57,792 nt of DNA from an uncultured Prevotellaceae bacterium. GTDB lineage: Bacteria > Bacteroidota > Bacteroidia > Bacteroidales > Muribaculaceae. The position numbers were made by a program, and so were the translations under genes. Each line of letters starts with the position of its first letter. Within the stretch, counting starts at the first letter, position 1. This document shows positions 54,191-57,792 of this stretch, piece after piece. The notes beneath the pieces are model-generated. The model was given only the letters and a program-made list of their open reading frames with translations. It ran no database searches and was not told the DNA's origin. The stretch is from positions 1 through 57,792 of the forward strand of contig ONIY01000022.1 of NCBI GenBank assembly GCA_900318065.1. The letters run 5' to 3'.

Positions 54191-54573
54191 AAACTAAGAT
54201 TACATATTATTCTTGCAATAGCTTGCTTGGGCTTGTTGCTCTCGTGCGGTGGCACGGCAAAAGGAACATCAATTTCCCTTAATGAAGATTATGATTCTGT
54301 CAAAGAATGCTGGCAGGTATGGAAAATGATAAATTTTATTATTTTAGAGATAAGCAATTGTTGGAAGAAGATAGTCTAACACTAGATAAATCTTATTCAT
54401 TCATTGTATATAGACGACAAAACAAACCAGATGATATAATACAGTTTTTAACTGAAGAAGGAGATAGTATAGCCCTCTTTCGTTACAATTTTGATGGTGA
54501 AAAAGAATTCTTTAAGAAACATGATTTAGACAGTGTCCCTCCTTATATAAAACAACACTTTAATAAGAACTGA
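54185..54573 (+). pseudogene. lipoprotein of module A, frameshifted
   Basis: Starts with the shared leader MAKLRLHIILAIACLGLLLS and lipobox LLSC. The frame drifts off near 54300 and stops at 54379. The body continues one frame lower (GMENDKFYYFRDKQLLEEDS ... IKQHFNKN) to 54573. One base appears missing between about 54295 and 54312. The restored protein would be about 129 aa. Mature domain not recognised. Confidence 0.6.
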
Positions 54574-54603
54574 TGAGCATTAATAGTTCATATTTAACGA
54601 AAT

Positions 54604-54648
54604 AATCGCTATCTTTGCGGATGGGAGAAAACAGATTGAATTATGACA
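54604..54648 (+). repeat. module A, copy 3 (diverged)
   Basis: Has CGCTATCTTTGCGGATGGGA then AGAAAACAGATTGAATTATG; -7 box TATCTTTG at 54610-54617. It opens a 14-aa vestigial frame (54643-54687) and then the lipoprotein gene at 54715. Confidence 0.7.
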
Positions 54649-54714
54649 AGAAATTTTTTTGTCACCTATTACAGCTCAGAATTTTAAAATAAGGAGTAAT
54701 TATTCTATTAGAAA

Positions 54715-55101
54715 ATGAAAAAATTTGCTATAATAATACTTTTAAGCATAGTTCTTTTTGGGTGTAGTCGTAGTCATCTAAATGATGTGGAATCTATCTT
54801 AAATACATCTTTAAACGGAAAAGTTTGTTATTTGACCTCTGAGGAATATTGGCAAACTTTTGGCGGAGATGGATATAGAGTAGAGGTATATAAGATATTA
54901 GATACTGAATACTTGAAATCCAAATGTGAAAATGAAAATTTTAATACCTTTGACAAAAATGTAATTATTAATTCTGAATATTCAAAATATATCGTTAATG
55001 GAGCTGGTTACTATAAAAGGATAGACAGAGACTCGAAAATTATAGAACTAACTATAGACACAATAAATAATAAATTAATCTATTATTACTGTTACTTGTG
55101 A
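54715..55101 (+). CDS. lipoprotein of AT-rich array
   Basis: 128 aa with lipobox LFGCS (Cys at 17) and a mature domain with LNTSLNGKVCYLTSEEYW and TYR-rich strands. Not recognised. Promoter probably module A copy 3. Confidence 0.6.
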   Translation: MKKFAIIILLSIVLFGCSRSHLNDVESILNTSLNGKVCYLTSEEYWQTFGGDGYRVEVYKILDTEYLKSKCENENFNTFDKNVIINSEYSKYIVNGAGYYKRIDRDSKIIELTIDTINNKLIYYYCYL

Positions 55102-55148
55102 TTTTTAGTTATAACTGCTGACTTACAAATTCTGATTAATCGTCATTT

Positions 55149-55536
55149 ATGCTTATGAGAAACCTATTGGCAATCGCGTTTTTGCTTGTTATATTTTCGT
55201 GTTGCACCGGCAATAAAGCTGGCTAAAATCAGTAATGATAAGTCCTCATTGATAATTATTGCTTGCTACTGGGACGATATAGACAGCCAAGGACCTTATG
55301 GACATATATCAGTAGAGGAAATTGACACTTGTCTTGATTCCATATTGAGAATAGAGAACTATTATTTCAATCAAAATGATGACGATTTGTCAATCAAAGT
55401 TGTGATTAATGATGAGCCAAAAGGGAAATGCCACATCAAGCATATCTCAAACGACTCTCTTGTACTCGAGCATGACAATATCGACTTGTTTTTCACAGGC
55501 AAAAACTCAACAACCTTATATAGACTAAGAAATTAA
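55149..55536 (+). pseudogene. lipoprotein gene with frameshift
   Basis: The ATG at 55149 opens a lipoprotein leader (LLAIAFLLVIFSCC) that stops at 55226. The body continues in the next frame from about 55205 (KLAKISNDKSSLIIIACYWD) to 55536. One extra base in the CCGGCAATAAAGCTGG stretch would explain it. Mature part about 105 aa, unknown. Confidence 0.55.
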
Positions 55537-55558
55537 ATTATGGCAAAATAATATCAAA

Positions 55559-56233
55559 ATGAGAGTTATATTACTAATAATCTTGAATATTATTATTTGT
55601 GTAATCTTTTTATTAGGCATTGATCTAATAAACTGGGTGTGCCCTTTAGCCAAACAAGATGTGGCTATAGGTATAACTTTCCGTTTTGGTGCTGTTGTTT
55701 TATTTGTTTCTTTACTAATTGCCCTGTTAATTAATCTTCTTTTATCAAGACGTAAGATTTATTTTTTCATACCTTATCTAATTTGTTTTGCTTATTGGAT
55801 ATCGGGCGTTCAAGCTATGCCATATCGCTCTTGGGCTTATATGTTTTTGTCTTTCGTTCTAATTGGTGTATACGAATGGTTTTTAATTAGATATAATAAA
55901 CGTGGCAATCGGTTCAGTGACTCAAAAAGAATGGAAAAAAATGATAAAGACACATTAAAATGGTCGGCACAAAGGGCGATTGAGAGCAACCTGAGGCCTA
56001 ATGTGGTTGCTGTGACTTTAGGAGTCAACAATAAACTCTTACATATAATAGCCTATGTTAACTCTTTGCCTGTTGAAGAAGATTATGAAATGGTAAATGA
56101 CATAGCTGGTGAAATTATATGTGACTTCCCAGATCAGATTCATCGAACAAAAGAAGAATGTATTCAAGTGAACTATAACGACACACCTAACATCAAAAAA
56201 CTAGATGTTTGGATTACTATAAAAGAAATTTGA
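55559..56233 (+). CDS. four-helix membrane protein with soluble C-domain
   Basis: 224 aa: four transmembrane helices in the first 115 residues, then a soluble domain of about 90 residues (AQRAIESNLRPNVVAVTLGV; LPVEEDYEMVNDIAGEIICD). From memory this small domain resembles stand-alone proteins found in toxin-immunity loci of Bacteroidetes and Firmicutes, but I cannot name the family with certainty. The fusion to a membrane anchor is unusual. It runs 3 nt ahead of the next lipoprotein ATG. Confidence 0.55.
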   Translation: MRVILLIILNIIICVIFLLGIDLINWVCPLAKQDVAIGITFRFGAVVLFVSLLIALLINLLLSRRKIYFFIPYLICFAYWISGVQAMPYRSWAYMFLSFVLIGVYEWFLIRYNKRGNRFSDSKRMEKNDKDTLKWSAQRAIESNLRPNVVAVTLGVNNKLLHIIAYVNSLPVEEDYEMVNDIAGEIICDFPDQIHRTKEECIQVNYNDTPNIKKLDVWITIKEI

Positions 56234-56236
56234 ATT

Positions 56237-56650
56237 ATGGCAAAACTAAGATTACATATAATTCTTGCAATAGCTTGTTTGGGGTTGTTGCTACCTGGTT
56301 GTAAGAAGACGACAGCTGATATCGACATTGACAATTATGAGTTCGTGTCGTTTAAATCTGCATATGGCTACAATCTTCCGCCGTCTGCCAATCCCAAAGA
56401 AATTCTTAGTAAAGTCTCTCAATCCGAAAGAATTAATGGGCAAATGAAAGGAGCTGCAGTGAACTTGTTTACCTTTGTCAATAGAAACAATAATGACACG
56501 TTAGATGTCTGTATCTATAAAGATGGAGATGAGAGCACTCACTTTTCCTTAAAAGAAGACTGGTGCCGCAAAAATATTTCGGGTTATCCCACCGACAATA
56601 ACTTCCAGCAAGCTTTCTTTGAATCAAAAGAACCATTATTACCTAATTGA
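56237..56650 (+). CDS. intact lipoprotein with module A leader
   Basis: 137 aa. Leader MAKLRLHIILAIACLGLLLP shared with the genes at 54185 and 57670; lipobox LPGC. The mature domain (FVSFKSAYGYNLPPSANPKE) is not recognised and unlike the other two. Only the last part of module A (GAATTATGGCA) precedes it, so it depends on transcription from the gene before. Confidence 0.62.
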   Translation: MAKLRLHIILAIACLGLLLPGCKKTTADIDIDNYEFVSFKSAYGYNLPPSANPKEILSKVSQSERINGQMKGAAVNLFTFVNRNNNDTLDVCIYKDGDESTHFSLKEDWCRKNISGYPTDNNFQQAFFESKEPLLPN

Positions 56651-56665
56651 TAATAATTTACTCAA

Positions 56666-57643
56666 ATGAAAAAGATAATATTAATAGTTTTCACTCTGTT
56701 TTTAACACTAGGATGTAGCCGTCCTGTTGTTGAGTCAACCATTGATGTGTCAAACATCAATAGGATTGATTTAGAGATTTATGAATACCCTCATAATATC
56801 ATACCGAATGATACGGTTAGATATACTATTACTGATAAGGATGATATAGATAAAATCGTTGGCCTAATTAATGATTGTAGAACAGAACCTGTTAAATTCA
56901 TGCCAAAATCAAGGATGACCTTGTTCTATGATAATAACAAGCAGAAAGTGATATTACTAAATAATAATCATCTTAAAATAGACGGAGAGACATACGTTAG
57001 CAACAAGGATATTATTAATGCACTTTCTCTAGATGGCACTATGGGCAAATGGAGTCAGATGAAGTTCAAAAAAGAACTGGTTTTACTGTGCGACTCATTA
57101 GGTGTAGAATTACCTGATGACATTAGCTTGGAAGGGAATAATCCTAGTTACATCAAAGAGGCAATAAATTATTATAAAATCTATAAAAACAAGTGGAATA
57201 ATCCAAAAGAGTCCATTTCATCACTCATTAACAGTTTCAACGATAATGAGCGTTTAACTATAATGTTTATGAATCCTTATTCATCAACTATAGACATTGA
57301 GAACAATGGTGTTCCTGGTACTATATCTAAAATTTATATTATTGAATATATTTTGTCTAAAGACTCTGCTCCAAAACTCAATCTTGAGATGTTTAGAGGT
57401 CAATATGGAACAGACAATAGTGCTTGGTACAAAATAATCGGGCAATATAAGATTTATCCTTATGGACGTGTCTATAAGATGGATGGCAACACAAAACAGA
57501 AAAAACTGACCAAAGATGACTTGTTAGTGATTCAAAAGATGTATCGAGATTGGTGGCAGAATCACAAAAATCTTGATATCAATGAAATAAGAAAAGAATA
57601 CAGAAAAAACAAAATCCTTCAACCTCCTTATTATTGGGAGTAG
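56666..57643 (+). CDS. large lipoprotein of AT-rich array
   Basis: 325 aa with lipobox LTLGC (Cys at 17). The mature protein starts with a domain (INRIDLEIYEYPHNIIPNDT) that has the look of a small beta-sandwich and ends in a helical part with a Trp-rich motif (YRDWWQNHKNL). Not recognised. 15 nt after the previous gene. Confidence 0.6.
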   Translation: MKKIILIVFTLFLTLGCSRPVVESTIDVSNINRIDLEIYEYPHNIIPNDTVRYTITDKDDIDKIVGLINDCRTEPVKFMPKSRMTLFYDNNKQKVILLNNNHLKIDGETYVSNKDIINALSLDGTMGKWSQMKFKKELVLLCDSLGVELPDDISLEGNNPSYIKEAINYYKIYKNKWNNPKESISSLINSFNDNERLTIMFMNPYSSTIDIENNGVPGTISKIYIIEYILSKDSAPKLNLEMFRGQYGTDNSAWYKIIGQYKIYPYGRVYKMDGNTKQKKLTKDDLLVIQKMYRDWWQNHKNLDINEIRKEYRKNKILQPPYYWE

Positions 57644-57646
57644 TAT

Positions 57647-57677
57647 GATGGCAGAAAACAGATTGAATTATGGCAAA
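57647..57677 (+). repeat. module A, copy 4 (lacks -7 box)
   Basis: GATGGCAGAAAACAGATTGA followed by ATTATGGCAAA. The promoter half of the module is absent. Confidence 0.75.
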
Positions 57678-57792
57678 ACTGAGATTACAGATTATTCTTG
57701 CAATAGCTTGTTTGGGCTTGTTGCTCTCGTGCGGTGGTAGAGGGCAAAAAGAGTTATCAAGTTCAAAAGGCTCAAATTCAACGTCAAAACAA
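57670..57792 (+). CDS. lipoprotein with module A leader, cut by window end
   Basis: The 41 residues present begin MAKLRLQIILAIACLGLLLS with lipobox LLSC, followed by a Ser/Gly/Lys-rich linker. The rest lies beyond the window, so the array continues. Confidence 0.7.
   Translation, partial: MAKLRLQIILAIACLGLLLSCGGRGQKELSSSKGSNSTSKQ

Noticed and set aside
51495-57677. CRISPR array or integron attC sites for the regularly recurring modules
   Set aside because: Spacing is irregular and gene-sized, repeats lie at start codons rather than between genes, and no cas gene or integrase is seen.

Overview
The window looks like a chromosome segment of a gut-type Bacteroidales bacterium. Four features support this: promoters of the Bacteroidetes type (TTTG about 19-20 nt before TAnnTTTG) recur throughout; there is a type IX secretion sortase (porU) and a gldE homologue; DUF3667, DUF3108 and DUF6108 family proteins are present; and secreted glycosidases and a BspA-like leucine-rich-repeat protein carry dockerin-type calcium repeats. 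I would guess Muribaculaceae or a relative, but the family cannot be fixed from sequence reading alone.

1-27,600 is intact core chromosome: a phoH-menG-pfkA operon on the minus strand, a tRNA-Leu(TAA), a sugar MFS transporter, a REP-flanked remnant of a REP-associated transposase, an alpha-amylase/endo-galactanase pair, a cluster holding two gingipain-like C25 proteases (one of them porU) with rex and a degenerate FAA-hydrolase-fold gene, gldE, a C69 dipeptidase, DUF3667, a lipoprotein, DUF3108, and an ECF sigma factor operon ending in an outer-membrane barrel receptor.

27,600-33,050 is an accessory island bounded by two direct copies of a ~135-bp repeat and by REP-like hairpins. It carries a DUF1016 (YhcG-like) nuclease and, divergently, a tightly coupled four-gene operon: unknown protein, PD-(D/E)XK-like protein, beta-CASP metallo-beta-lactamase nuclease and metallophosphoesterase. 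This looks like a nuclease or defence island that does not match a system I know.

33,050-44,800 is a phage-derived or satellite-like element: XRE repressor with a divergent operator region, small early genes, a CHC2/TOPRIM primase-helicase, a cluster of ten TTCCACA repeats, a probable structured RNA, an ardA-like antirestriction gene, a ClpP-type prohead protease, a major-capsid-like gene, a virion-like gene, a phosphoribosyltransferase, a PLD-like protein and a small HTH protein. No integrase, portal, large terminase or tail gene is visible, three genes are frameshifted, and the right end stops about 10 nt from the neighbouring chromosomal gene, so it is probably a decaying remnant.

44,808-50,214 returns to chromosome: a membrane-spanning TPR regulator, a dockerin-bearing BspA-like protein and a secreted TPR protein. 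50,258 to the window end is a visibly AT-rich array of small membrane proteins, lipoproteins and secreted proteins. Many of these start from near-identical upstream modules: a 28-bp ribosome-binding module seen four times, and a promoter-plus-leader module seen three times complete plus partial copies. Behind the shared starts the genes are unrelated. This cassette-like array, which runs off the window, and the nuclease island are the two best candidates for undescribed biology.
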